Shown piece after piece: positions 42,568 to 52,559 of a stretch of DNA of 64,000 bases. This DNA is from Gracilibacillus ureilyticus (GTDB lineage: Bacteria > Bacillota > Bacilli > Bacillales > Amphibacillaceae). Numbering within the stretch: the first letter of the stretch is position 1; each line of letters opens with the position of its first letter. The stretch is from NCBI RefSeq assembly GCF_900111195.1, contig NZ_FOGL01000015.1, forward strand, positions 40,387 through 104,386. The letters run 5' to 3'. A model generated the notes under the pieces. The model saw only the letters and a list, made by a program, of their open reading frames with translations, did not search any database and had not been told where the DNA came from. The position numbers were made by a program, and so were the translations under genes.

Positions 42568-42987
42568 TTACTTCACAATCATAGCGGGGCAGTTAACACG
42601 TTTCATTACCTTATGACTTACACTGCCTAACACCATTTCCTGTAATGTATTAAGTCCTCGGCTGCCAATTACTACGATATCTACATTTTGCTCATTTGCA
42701 TATTTTACGATTTCCGGCCCAGGCTTACCACGAAGAATAGTTGTTCTGTAATTAACATCTGCTTCATTCAAAAATTGAATAACCTTAGAATTCTTTTTAC
42801 GACGTTCTATATCAATCTCTTCAGTGGAATGTGAATGAAGAACATCTGATTTGGATTTATCGATATTAATTACATAAACCACCTCTATTATCGAATCTTT
42901 ATTATATGAAGCAAGCTTTACGGACTCTTTCGCCGCACGTACAGCGTTCTCTGATCCATCTGAAGCCAATAAAATATGTTTATACAT
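42568..42987 (-). CDS. universal stress protein (UspA family)
   Basis: The 139-residue protein is a single UspA domain: the opening MYKHILLASDGSENAVRAA, and the ATP-binding loop VIGSRGLNTLQEMVLGSVSHKVMKRVNCPAMIV near the C-terminus (G-x2-G-x9-G-S type). It is probably cytoplasmic and nucleotide-binding. Its start lies 16 bases after the SulP transporter stop, so the two genes form an operon, and UspA partners of SulP transporters are common. Confidence 0.9.
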   Translation of the reverse strand: MYKHILLASDGSENAVRAAKESVKLASYNKDSIIEVVYVINIDKSKSDVLHSHSTEEIDIERRKKNSKVIQFLNEADVNYRTTILRGKPGPEIVKYANEQNVDIVVIGSRGLNTLQEMVLGSVSHKVMKRVNCPAMIVK

Positions 42988-43003
42988 AGCAAATCCTCCC
43001 TAA

Positions 43004-44437
43004 TTAATGTGATGAAGAAAAACCATCCAGCTTATCCATTATCTCTTTGCTTATTGCATCCATTTCAATAATTTCCACATTGATATTCTTTTCTTCCAAT
43101 AGTTCCTTCACTTTTATTAAAGCACCTACACCAGAATCATCCCATATTCTCGTATGAGATAAATCAATTTTTATCCTTTTCTGTTGAATCTCTGCTTTTT
43201 TAAAATAATCTACAAATCCATCCGTCGATGCAAAGAAAAGTTGACCATGAACCTTAAAGCGATTGCCATCTTGATGTACTTTAACTGTGGATATTTTGAC
43301 AACAAAGAAAATGGCACTCAATAATACCCCAATAAGTACGCCTTTTGATAGGTCATGGGTGTACACGACAATTCCAACAGTTGCTAACATAACAACTGCG
43401 TCTGTACGGGGAGCCTTTAACAAATATTTAAATGAGCTCCAGTCAAATGTTCCGATACTTACCATAATCATAATACCTACTAAAACCGGCATTGGTATCT
43501 GAACAACTAATTCTCCCAGTACAATAATCAGGAACATTAAGAAGACCCCTGCAACTAGAGTAGATAATCGTCCACGACCGCCAGATTTCACATTAATCAC
43601 AGACTGTCCAATCATCGCACAGCCCGCCATTCCTCCGAAAAAACCTGTAATGAAGTTAGCAATCCCTTGTCCTTTAGCTTCACGGTTTTTATTGCTTTCT
43701 GTTCCTGTCATATCATCTACAATTTGTGAGGTGAGCAATGATTCCAGCAACCCGACAATTGCTAAAGATAAGGAGTAAGGGAAGATTATCTGTAATGTTT
43801 CCAAATTAAATGGAACATTCGGAATTAGAAATGAAGGTAGCGATTGAGTAATCGTACCAAGATTTCCTACCGTCTTTAATTCGAACCCGCCAAATATAGC
43901 TACTGTTGTTAATGCAACAATTGCTATTAATGGTGCTGGCACTACTTTAATGAAACGTGGTAAAGTGTATAATAAAACTAAAGTTACTGCAACAAACACA
44001 TAAGTCATTGTGGAAATACCAATAAAATGTTCCAATTGGGCCATGAAAATAAGTATGGCTAATGCATTGACAAACCCAATCATTACAGCATTTGGAATAA
44101 ACTTCATAACTTTAGCAACCTTGCACACCCCAAATAAAATCTGAATGATACCAGTTAAAATGGTTGCTGCTAATAAATAATCAAGTCCATGTTCGCGGAC
44201 TAATGGAACCATCAGTAAAGCCATTGCACCAGTTGCCGCTGAAATCATTCCAGGTCGCCCGCCTGCAAAAGCAATGACAACAGCAATAATAAAAGAGGCA
44301 TATAATCCAACCATTGGATCAACACCAGCTATAATAGAAAAAGCAATTGCTTCTGGTATCAGAGCAAGAGCAACTACCATACCTGCTAAGATGTCGCTAC
44401 GTATGTTACCAAACCATTGTTGTTTTATTTTTTGCAT
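43004..44437 (-). CDS. SulP family anion transporter with STAS domain
   Basis: The 477-residue protein has about ten to eleven membrane helices and the SulP signatures: [20 protein letters not shown] near residue 14, [19 protein letters not shown] near 57, and a C-terminal STAS domain from about 385 ([21 protein letters not shown]). Bacterial SulP proteins move sulfate, bicarbonate or dicarboxylates; the substrate cannot be decided. GAAGGAG precedes the ATG. It is divergent from a recombinase-like regulator, with a 20-bp palindrome between them. Confidence 0.9.
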   Translation of the reverse strand: MQKIKQQWFGNIRSDILAGMVVALALIPEAIAFSIIAGVDPMVGLYASFIIAVVIAFAGGRPGMISAATGAMALLMVPLVREHGLDYLLAATILTGIIQILFGVCKVAKVMKFIPNAVMIGFVNALAILIFMAQLEHFIGISTMTYVFVAVTLVLLYTLPRFIKVVPAPLIAIVALTTVAIFGGFELKTVGNLGTITQSLPSFLIPNVPFNLETLQIIFPYSLSLAIVGLLESLLTSQIVDDMTGTESNKNREAKGQGIANFITGFFGGMAGCAMIGQSVINVKSGGRGRLSTLVAGVFLMFLIIVLGELVVQIPMPVLVGIMIMVSIGTFDWSSFKYLLKAPRTDAVVMLATVGIVVYTHDLSKGVLIGVLLSAIFFVVKISTVKVHQDGNRFKVHGQLFFASTDGFVDYFKKAEIQQKRIKIDLSHTRIWDDSGVGALIKVKELLEEKNINVEIIEMDAISKEIMDKLDGFSSSH

Positions 44438-44485
44438 AATAATCTCCTTCTCTTAATATCTTTAAACATTGTATCATCGAACGTA

Positions 44486-44505
44486 CCAAAAAGGAACCTT
44501 TTTGG
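44486..44505. promoter_or_regulatory. 20-bp palindromic operator candidate
   Basis: CCAAAAAGGAACCTTTTTGG has perfect 9-bp arms around a 2-base centre. It lies between the divergent sulP and recombinase-like genes, 23 bases before the latter's start and just upstream of a TACAAT -10 candidate for sulP. Confidence 0.65.
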
Positions 44506-44527
44506 GAAAATGAAAGGAATGAATTCA

Positions 44528-45076
44528 ATGAATTTTGGCTATACGAGGCCATTATATAATGATACCAAGTCAGAAATTCAGTTAAAACTACTTAATAATA
44601 GATGTGAAATGATCTTTAAAGAAAAACATGGCTCACCTAAAAAGCGACATCAACTAGAATCATTACTCATGAAAATGCAGCCTGGTGATTCGATTACAGT
44701 GGAAAGAATGATTGTTCTGGCTGATTCTTTTCATAATTTAATGGAATTATTAAAAGTATGTGAAAAGGACAATGTAAGAATACACTTTTTACGGGAGGGA
44801 ATTCGAAGTGATCAGTTACTGAACATTCAGCTGAAGGATATCATGGTATTCATATTGGATTTTCAATCAGAAATAATAAAGCAATCAACAACCAATGGTA
44901 TGCATCAGGCGAAAAAACAAGGGAAACAAATAGGTCGACCTAAAAAGTCAGATGATAATGTGAAAAAGGCGATTTCTATGTACCATGATGGGTGTAAACT
45001 GATAGATATTAAAAATCAAACAGGAATAAGCAAGTCTACCCTTTATCGTTATTTAGAATCTGAAACAGGACAGTGA
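44528..45076 (+). CDS. serine-recombinase-like DNA-binding protein lacking catalytic residues
   Basis: The 182-residue protein aligns with Hin/Tn3-type resolvases: MNFGYTRPLYND corresponds to the GYxRVST opening, QPGDSITVERMIVLADSFHNL to the GDTLVVWKLDRLGRS region, and QAKKQGKQIGRPKK leads into a C-terminal helix-turn-helix (LIDIKNQTGISKSTLYRYL). The nucleophilic Ser is replaced by Leu9, and the two catalytic arginines of DRLGR are missing. It can hardly recombine DNA and is probably a regulator. AAAGGA nine bases before the ATG at 44528 sets the start. The divergent sulP gene is its likely target. Confidence 0.75.
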   Translation: MNFGYTRPLYNDTKSEIQLKLLNNRCEMIFKEKHGSPKKRHQLESLLMKMQPGDSITVERMIVLADSFHNLMELLKVCEKDNVRIHFLREGIRSDQLLNIQLKDIMVFILDFQSEIIKQSTTNGMHQAKKQGKQIGRPKKSDDNVKKAISMYHDGCKLIDIKNQTGISKSTLYRYLESETGQ

Positions 45077-45091
45077 ACCTGTCCTGTTGTG
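45065..45091 (+). terminator. terminator overlapping the recombinase-like stop codon
   Basis: ACAGGACAG (45065-45073) pairs perfectly with CTGTCCTGT (45079-45087); the stop codon lies in the loop. The downstream run is TGTGGTTATTTTC, so U-rich but interrupted. Confidence 0.65.
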
Positions 45092-45266
45092 GTTATTTTC
45101 TATCCTTAAACTGAATTCATTCCTTAAAACACCCCGTTGCAATGTTAATGATGGAAAAAGAATGAGGCAGCTTAGTGGGAAGGTTTAAAAATATAAGTTC
45201 ACTTAGAATACATTATTCAAATGGGAACAGGTGAAATGAGAGAAATAGATATGATTTGTCCGTGTT

Positions 45267-45539
45267 TTATTCTTGAATATGCTGCGTTAAACAGTTTTTA
45301 ATAGTCTTTAACGCTAGAATTTGATCAGTTCCTTCAGCCTTAAGACAAATTTCAGAGCCTTTATCAATTCCTAATGACATAATTTCCATAATTGAATCAG
45401 GAGACTTAGTTAATTCAACTGATTTTTCGTTATATTTGAGAGTAATGGTAGAGGTAAACTTACTAGCATCTGTTACTAATAAAGTGGCTATACGAGCAAA
45501 GCCGGAACTTGTAGTTACCTTATACTGTTTTGTAATCAT
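45267..45539 (-). CDS. HPr/Crh-like protein lacking the phosphocarrier histidine
   Basis: The 90-residue protein has the HPr fold sequence (ATLLVTDASKFTSTITLKYN, then SIMEIMSLGIDKGSEICLKA). HPr carries its phosphorylatable His in G-x-H-A-R-P-A. Here the motif is GFARIATLL, with the His codon absent and Pro changed. The regulatory serine region (DSIMEIMSLG, Ser49) is kept. That resembles Crh, which also lacks the histidine and serves only in catabolite regulation. AGGAG before the ATG at 45539 sets the start. There are no PTS neighbours. Confidence 0.78.
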   Translation of the reverse strand: MITKQYKVTTSSGFARIATLLVTDASKFTSTITLKYNEKSVELTKSPDSIMEIMSLGIDKGSEICLKAEGTDQILALKTIKNCLTQHIQE

Positions 45540-45658
45540 TTTTCTACTCCTATACTTTTCTTTGGAATTCATTTACTTGATATAAAAAGGGAGCCAAAAT
45601 ATGTCCTATTACAAGACCCACACACATAGCGGGTCTTACAATAAGAAAAGCTTTTAAC

Positions 45659-46074
45659 TTAGGCATTGAAGGTAAGCTGTCGAAAAATGTCATTTACATC
45701 GACATGAGAACTTTTCTCTATGATCTTCCCGTTAACAATACGTAATAGTATCATTAGTGAGAATTTAACAGTCTTCCCTGTTGCAGGAACACCAAGGAAC
45801 GGAATCCCAGTATGTGTACCTTCAAGTATTAAATATACAGCTACTTGATCACTATCAGCCATTATCGAGTGGATTGGCATTTTGAAGTCTGGAAAAGAAT
45901 CAAAGTTTTTCCTATCGGATTCTAAATACCTTCCACACCAGGAAAAGGAGTGTCTAGTTGTGGGTAAAACACAAAGTCTTTATGGCAGAAATCTTTAAGT
46001 GCCTCATAGTTCTCTTGTTCAATCGCTTCATAAAAATGGCGAACTAAATCTTTGTTAGCTTCAACTGACACCAT
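45659..46074 (-). pseudogene. SnoaL-like/ester cyclase family protein, frameshifted
   Basis: From the ATG at 46074 (AAGGGGG upstream) the frame reads VRHFYEAIEQENYEALKDF, the usual first helix of SnoaL-like proteins. It stops near 45929 after TPFPGVEGI. Changing frame by one base gives LESDRKNFDSFPDFKMPIHS and then continues through the conserved beta strands (AVYLILEGTHTG) to the stop at 45659. A single deletion thus splits the gene. It lies 14 bases after the MBL-fold hydrolase and was probably co-transcribed with it. Confidence 0.75.
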
Positions 46075-46088
46075 GAATCCCCCTTAAA

Positions 46089-46868
46089 CTAAAATGTGTA
46101 TGCTTCTCCGTCATCCGGTACTAAAACATTAGAAGAGATTCCTTTTTCGTCAGCAAAGTTTTTCAATTCTTCTCTTGATAAAGTCCAATGGTTTACAGAT
46201 TCCATATGAGCGGAGATAATTTTTGCGTTAGGAGCAGCCTTATAAACTTCATAGACATCGTCTTTACCCATTACTAGAGAACCACCTATATTGAATTGAT
46301 TATCTCCAGCATTTACGACAATAATTTCAGGCTTATGTGTGTTAATTACGTCCTGAACAGCATCATACCAAACTGTATCTCCAGCAACATATAATGTACT
46401 CTCTGAGGAGTGTTTAAAGACAACGCCACATACATGACCAGCAGCTTTTAGAATTTCACCTCTCCCGTGCTCACCTTTTGTTTTAATCAATTGGATTTCT
46501 TCAAAAACAGTATTCTCTTGTAAAATCTCTACATTTTGGAAACCAGCATCGCTTATTGCTGATGCATCTTCTTCATTCTGCGAAAATAGTTTAATGTCTT
46601 TTGGCAATGCCTCAATAGCTGCCATATCCCAATGGTCAGGATGCAGATGAGTGACGATGACCGCATCGATATCCTCAATGATATTTTCTATGGATATTGG
46701 CAAGTCTACCAATGGATTCTTCTGATCTTGTCTCGGGGCATCAGGTAAGCCTACCTCTGGACCAAAAGCAGGCAAAGTCCCTTTTTCAGCTAACATAGGG
46801 TCGATTAAAAACTTTTTTCCTGCATATTCAATGACAAGTGTTGCGTTTCGAATTAGTTGAATATTCAT
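46089..46868 (-). CDS. MBL fold metallo-hydrolase (UlaG-like)
   Basis: The 259-residue enzyme has the metallo-beta-lactamase motif THLHPDHWD near residue 73, and further ligands in TKGEHGRGE, VAGDTVWYD (Asp near 173) and ISAHMESVNHW near 225. The sequence resembles the L-ascorbate-6-phosphate lactonase (UlaG)-like group, hydrolases with varied substrates. It is the first gene of a two-gene unit with the broken SnoaL-like gene and is divergent from an Lrp regulator 130 bases away. Confidence 0.85.
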   Translation of the reverse strand: MNIQLIRNATLVIEYAGKKFLIDPMLAEKGTLPAFGPEVGLPDAPRQDQKNPLVDLPISIENIIEDIDAVIVTHLHPDHWDMAAIEALPKDIKLFSQNEEDASAISDAGFQNVEILQENTVFEEIQLIKTKGEHGRGEILKAAGHVCGVVFKHSSESTLYVAGDTVWYDAVQDVINTHKPEIIVVNAGDNQFNIGGSLVMGKDDVYEVYKAAPNAKIISAHMESVNHWTLSREELKNFADEKGISSNVLVPDDGEAYTF

Positions 46869-46999
46869 CTATTAAAAACTCCTTTTCTTTAAAAATTGAT
46901 TTGAACAATGTATATTCTATACTAAGACTGGAACAGGAATACATAGATTAAATAAAGTCTTTTGGTCATTTTACTTTATTTATGAAAGGAGTTAACAAA

Positions 47000-47413
47000 A
47001 TGTTAGATAGGACGGATCTTCTTATCTTGGACGAATTATCCAAAAATAGCCGGATTAAGATGAAAGAATTGGGCGAGAAAGTCCATTTAACTGGACCAGC
47101 TACTTCAGCTAGAGTGGCGAAATTGGAGGGAAATGGGATTATTCAGGGGTACACCATTAAAATTAATCAAGAAAAAATAGGTTATACAATTCACGCAATT
47201 ATACAAATTTATATGAAGGATACGAATCATCAACCTTATCAAACGTTTATAAAGAAACAAAAAGACTATGTGATAAATAACTATAAAGTTAGTGGAGAGA
47301 GTTGCTACCTTCTAGAATGCAAATTCCCCTCAAATGAGAAACTAGATGAATTTTTGGAAGGTTTGAGTAAATATGTGAGTTATAAATTATCAATTGTTAT
47401 TAATAATAAATAG
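47000..47413 (+). CDS. Lrp/AsnC family transcriptional regulator
   Basis: The 137-residue protein has an N-terminal helix-turn-helix (LDRTDLLILDELSKNSRIKMKELGEKVHLTGPA) and a C-terminal RAM ligand-binding domain (IHAIIQIYMKDTNHQPYQTF, then VSGESCYLLECKFPSNEKLDEFLEGL). AAAGGAG at 46985-46991 points to the ATG at 47000, since the ATG at 46982 contains this site. It is divergent from the MBL-fold hydrolase gene and upstream of an SDR gene, either of which may be its target. Confidence 0.87.
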   Translation: MLDRTDLLILDELSKNSRIKMKELGEKVHLTGPATSARVAKLEGNGIIQGYTIKINQEKIGYTIHAIIQIYMKDTNHQPYQTFIKKQKDYVINNYKVSGESCYLLECKFPSNEKLDEFLEGLSKYVSYKLSIVINNK

Positions 47414-47506
47414 TGAACAAAATAACATTAAAGGGTGCACTGTATCAATTTTTGAAGGGACACTGTATATAAGGGTATTGATTATTAATGAAGGAGATAA
47501 ATTATT

Positions 47507-48253
47507 ATGACAAATCAAATAAAGCGTTTTGAAAACAAGGTGGCGCTAGTGACAGGTGGGCGTTCTGGGATTGGACGAGCCATTTCCCGCCGATTACGCG
47601 ATGAAGGAGCGACTGTGATCACCGCGCAGCGCGGGGAAGATGAGGAATTTGAATCCATCGGGGCAGATTTCTCCAATCCGAATACACCCGAACAGATTAT
47701 TAAAGAAGTTATCGGCCGCACTGGGAAGCTTGATGTGCTGATCAACAATGCGGGTATGATGCAGGAAGCTAAGATCGAAGAAATGAGTCTCGAGGATTGG
47801 CAACGTAACCTCAATCTTAACCTGACGGCCCCATTCCTGCTGATTCGCGCGGCGTTGCCTTACCTGCGCAAGACGTGCGGAAGTATCGTCAACACCGGCT
47901 CAGTAGAAGGGTTGGGTGCAAACCCCGGGCATGCAGCCTACTGCGCCTCGAAGGCAGGGCTCCATGGGCTGACTCGTTCGGTGGCAGTGGACCATGGCGA
48001 TGAAGGAATAAGATGCAATGCGGTGGCGCCCGGCTGGATTGACACCGATCTAAATCTCGATATGATCGAAAATATAGCTGATGCAGAGACGTTCCGACGA
48101 GACATCGCACGTATCCACCCTGTAGGTCGTACGGGATCCCCTGAAGAAGTGGCAGCGCTCGTGGCTTTTCTCGCAGCTGGTGAGGCTGGGTTTATTACAG
48201 GACAGGTCTATACAGTGGATGGCGGTAGGATGACCAAGTTGAGCTTCCCATGA
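47507..48253 (+). CDS. SDR family oxidoreductase of atypical high GC
   Basis: The 248-residue enzyme carries TGGRSGIGRA near residue 16, NNAGMMQ near 83, NTGSVEGLG with the catalytic Ser, YCASKAG near 145 and the FabG-like end FITGQVYTVDGG. From about 47540 to 48250 the codons are clearly GC-rich (for example CTGCGCAAGACGTGCGG), unlike every neighbouring gene. This suggests recent acquisition from a higher-GC donor. AAGGAGA precedes the ATG. The Lrp gene upstream may now drive it. Confidence 0.87.
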   Translation: MTNQIKRFENKVALVTGGRSGIGRAISRRLRDEGATVITAQRGEDEEFESIGADFSNPNTPEQIIKEVIGRTGKLDVLINNAGMMQEAKIEEMSLEDWQRNLNLNLTAPFLLIRAALPYLRKTCGSIVNTGSVEGLGANPGHAAYCASKAGLHGLTRSVAVDHGDEGIRCNAVAPGWIDTDLNLDMIENIADAETFRRDIARIHPVGRTGSPEEVAALVAFLAAGEAGFITGQVYTVDGGRMTKLSFP

Positions 48254-48885
48254 AAGAGAAATGACTCGTTATCTTAATTAGCTGCTTGATCAAAGGATCT
48301 TTGATATACACCATTATATTAATTGGTAAGTATGTTATTTAACATTTTATCACTCTCCAATTTACTTTTTTCAATAACTAATTATGTATTTATAAAATAT
48401 CTTATTGTTATCATTTATTCTAAAAGAAACAGGTAAGAGCAGAGTCGAGGATTGCTGTAGTAATACAAATAAGTATTTCACGGGTTCTTAGTAATCTCTA
48501 GGCCAATGCCATTCGTTATTAAGAAGAGGGTACAGGGGCGCTTATAATAAAGGGGGAGCATTCTCATTTCGGACTATAAGTTTAAAATAACAGGAGCTGG
48601 CCTAACAATTCGGATAGAGAAAGATTTTTAACGTTTTTATCGTACGGAACATTCCAGATCAAGAGAATTGGGCGGATCAGGGCTGGGACTAGCTATCTCA
48701 AAGGGAATTATCGAACAGCATAATGGAAAAATAGGAGTCCAGTCAGAAGGGAATAATCATACCTAGTGATTTGTGTTACCTTGCAGTTAAGCTGATTTAA
48801 ATGGATAGGAGTCTTTATTGTATGGTTGTGGAATGAGGGGTGGATGAAGATTTTCCTTCAGAAAAAGATTATATGAGAAATTTTG
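48254..48885. other. gap with a histidine kinase remnant
   Basis: This 630-base stretch has no intact gene. A hairpin ATCAAAG/CTTTGAT at 48289-48305 may terminate the SDR message. The only recognisable content is the kinase fragment at 48593-48766. Confidence 0.5.
48593..48766 (+). pseudogene. C-terminal remnant of a sensor histidine kinase
   Basis: The frame contains [14 protein letters not shown] followed by [19 protein letters not shown], the F and G2 boxes of a HATPase_c domain, then a stop at 48764. An in-frame TAA just before RFYR (where FERFYR is expected) and the absence of the rest of the kinase show that it is dead. Confidence 0.8.
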
Positions 48886-48899
48886 TGTAACCCCTTGCA
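48886..48899. promoter_or_regulatory. possible CcpA cre site
   Basis: TGTAACCCCTTGCA matches the cre pattern TGWAANCGNTNWCA at most positions, with C for G at the centre. Its place 50 bases before the RAT/terminator of the beta-glucoside PTS operon fits catabolite repression. Confidence 0.4.
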
Positions 48900-48949
48900 T
48901 TTTATTTTATATTATAATATGATATGAACAAGCTAATTAAATAATAACT

Positions 48950-48980
48950 GGACATGTGACTGGTCATGCAGGCAGGATCC
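48950..48980 (+). promoter_or_regulatory. ribonucleic antiterminator (RAT) for LicT
   Basis: The 31-base element begins GGACATGTGACTGG and ends TGCAGGCAGGATCC, matching the LicT/BglG RAT form (GGATTGT-ACTG...GCAGGCAAAACC). Its last ten bases are the 5' arm of the following terminator, so the two structures exclude each other. Confidence 0.8.
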
Positions 48981-49048
48981 ATAAAGCAAGATAGTACCTG
49001 GTATTATACTGGGAGTACTATAATGCTTTATTGGATTCTGCCTTTTTT
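48971..49048 (+). terminator. LicT-controlled terminator ahead of the PTS operon
   Basis: GGCAGGATCCATAAAGC (48971-48987) pairs with GCTTTATTGGATTCTGCC (49025-49042) and an inner AGTACC/GGGAGTACT stem, followed by six T. It lies between promoter and bglP and overlaps the RAT. Confidence 0.85.
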
Positions 49049-49104
49049 ATATTAAATGTAAGTTACAGTCGAACATGCTAGTTAGACAGAAAAGGGGAAT
49101 TCAT

Positions 49105-50931
49105 ATGGATTATCAAAAAACAGCATCTGCTATCTTACAATATGTTGGTGGACAAGACAATGTTGTTCATTTAGGACATTGTGCGACAAGGTTACGTTTC
49201 ACCCTTCATAACGATAATAAAGTAGAGACAAAAGACTTAATGAAAATTGAGGGTGTTCTGAAGATTGTAAAATCAGGAGGACAAACACAAGTAGTTATTG
49301 GAAGTGATGTAGTAGAAGTTTATGAACAATTAATGAAAATGGGGAATTTTGGATCAGCCAATTCAAATGAAAAGCCAAAAGGAAAACGCAAAATTGGTGC
49401 TACCGTGTTGGACTTCATTGTCAGCGTATTTCAACCATTGATTCCAGCTATGGCTGGGGCAGGTATATTAAAGTCTATCTTATTTTTACTAACTGCGCTT
49501 AATGTATTGAGTGAACAAGATCATGTCTATTTAATTTTACGATATATTAGTGATTCTGTTTATTATTTTTTACCGATACTAGTAGCTATTACAGTTGCCA
49601 ATAAGCTGAAGGTAAATCCAATCGTAGCAGCTGCTGCAATGAGCATTCTTTTGTTCCCAAATATGACAACATTAATGGGTGAAGGTGCTACTTTCTTAAC
49701 GTTTGATATAACAAATGTTAATTATTCATCACAACTGTTTCCATCCATCTTAGGGGTTATTTTCTATTCCTATATGGAGAAGTTCTTTACGAAGGTCTCA
49801 CCAAAAGCTGTTCGGGTATTCTTTATTCCCATGATGTCGCTATTATTAACTGTACCGTTTACATTAATCGTATTAGGGCCAATAGGTTTTACACTAGGTG
49901 TATGGTTTACTAATCTAATTCTATTCCTATTTAACAATGTAGGCTGGGTTGCTGTAGGTTTACTTGCTACTTCTTTACCATTTATGGTGGCAACTGGTAT
50001 GCATAAAGCAACTACACCTTATGCTGTTTCATCACTATCAAGTCTTGGTAAAGAAGCATTAATGTTACCGGCATTGTTAGCGCATAACATGTCAGAAAGT
50101 GGTGCTTCACTAGCAGTAGCACTGCGTTCGAAAGATACTCAACAGAAATCAGTAGCCCTTTCAGGTGGGATCTCCGCATTTTTCGGGATTACCGAGCCCG
50201 CTTTGTATGGTATTACTTTGCAGAATAAACGGGTGTTGGGAACTGTTATTACTTCGAGCTTAATTGGCGGATTATTTGTCGGTTTCTTCGGTTTAGCGGG
50301 TTTCACTTTAGTAACACCTGGTATTGCTAGTATTTCAATGTTCATTGACCCAGATAATGGGATGAATATTATTTATGCTTTAATAGGGTTAGTAATTTCA
50401 TTTATTACATCATTTGTGCTAACATTCTTCTTTTGGAAAGCAACAGATAGGAAAGAGGAAAATATAGATTTAGTTGAAACAGAAAAAGCCGATAAAACGA
50501 GTGAAACATCGGTAATTACTGATCAAAATAATGAAATAACAATCAACAATAAAATCAAACTGTACCAACCTGTAAGTGGAGCAGTTATTCCAATTACAGA
50601 AGTTAATGATGATGTATTCTCGAGCAAGGCAATGGGGGAAGGAATTGCAGTTATTCCAGATGCCGGTCAATTAGTGGCACCAGCGGATGGAACGATCAAA
50701 ATGGTATTCAATACCAATCATGCATTAGGTATGGAAACAGAAGATGGTGTGGAATTACTGTTTCATATCGGAATTGATACGGTTCAGCTAGACGGTAAAT
50801 ACTTCGAATCCCATGTCAAAGAAGGTGACGAAGTAAAAACCGGTGATTTATTAGTAACATTTGAAACAGATAAAATTGTGGAAGCAGGATTTGACACAAC
50901 TACGATGATAGTGATTACAAATCAGAAATAA
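49105..50931 (+). CDS. bglP: PTS beta-glucoside-specific EIIBCA
   Basis: The 608-residue transporter has the domains in B-C-A order. EIIB carries the phosphorylated Cys26 in HLGHCATRLRF. EIIC has about ten helices (residues 100-450; PALLAHNMSESGASLAVALR near 330), and EIIA carries LLFHIGIDTVQLDG with the active His near residue 553. It takes up and phosphorylates aryl-beta-glucosides such as salicin or arbutin, or cellobiose-like sugars. AAGGGG before the ATG at 49105 supports this start. It is the first gene of the operon behind the RAT/terminator. Confidence 0.92.
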   Translation: MDYQKTASAILQYVGGQDNVVHLGHCATRLRFTLHNDNKVETKDLMKIEGVLKIVKSGGQTQVVIGSDVVEVYEQLMKMGNFGSANSNEKPKGKRKIGATVLDFIVSVFQPLIPAMAGAGILKSILFLLTALNVLSEQDHVYLILRYISDSVYYFLPILVAITVANKLKVNPIVAAAAMSILLFPNMTTLMGEGATFLTFDITNVNYSSQLFPSILGVIFYSYMEKFFTKVSPKAVRVFFIPMMSLLLTVPFTLIVLGPIGFTLGVWFTNLILFLFNNVGWVAVGLLATSLPFMVATGMHKATTPYAVSSLSSLGKEALMLPALLAHNMSESGASLAVALRSKDTQQKSVALSGGISAFFGITEPALYGITLQNKRVLGTVITSSLIGGLFVGFFGLAGFTLVTPGIASISMFIDPDNGMNIIYALIGLVISFITSFVLTFFFWKATDRKEENIDLVETEKADKTSETSVITDQNNEITINNKIKLYQPVSGAVIPITEVNDDVFSSKAMGEGIAVIPDAGQLVAPADGTIKMVFNTNHALGMETEDGVELLFHIGIDTVQLDGKYFESHVKEGDEVKTGDLLVTFETDKIVEAGFDTTTMIVITNQK

Positions 50932-50964
50932 GCGTAATCAATTTTTAAAAATATGAAATAATAA

Positions 50965-52398
<1,434 letters not shown>

Positions 52399-52559
52399 GG
52401 AAATATGAACATAGCTTAAATAGCTTTAGATAGAGTAGTTACTTGTAATTGAAATAAATACCAGTAGCTACACTTTCTCTTTCCAGAATTTTTGTGTCAG
52501 CATTCCATTCGTTCATGTAATCCTGATAGAAATATTATCAAAGGAAAGGAGAATAATAG

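Noticed and set aside
42400-42630. + strand frame encoding a hydrophobic protein between the DUF4652 lipoprotein and UspA genes
   Set aside because: No ribosome site, and it overlaps the start of the lipoprotein gene and the end of the UspA gene. The hydrophobic middle may be a relic, but nothing supports expression.
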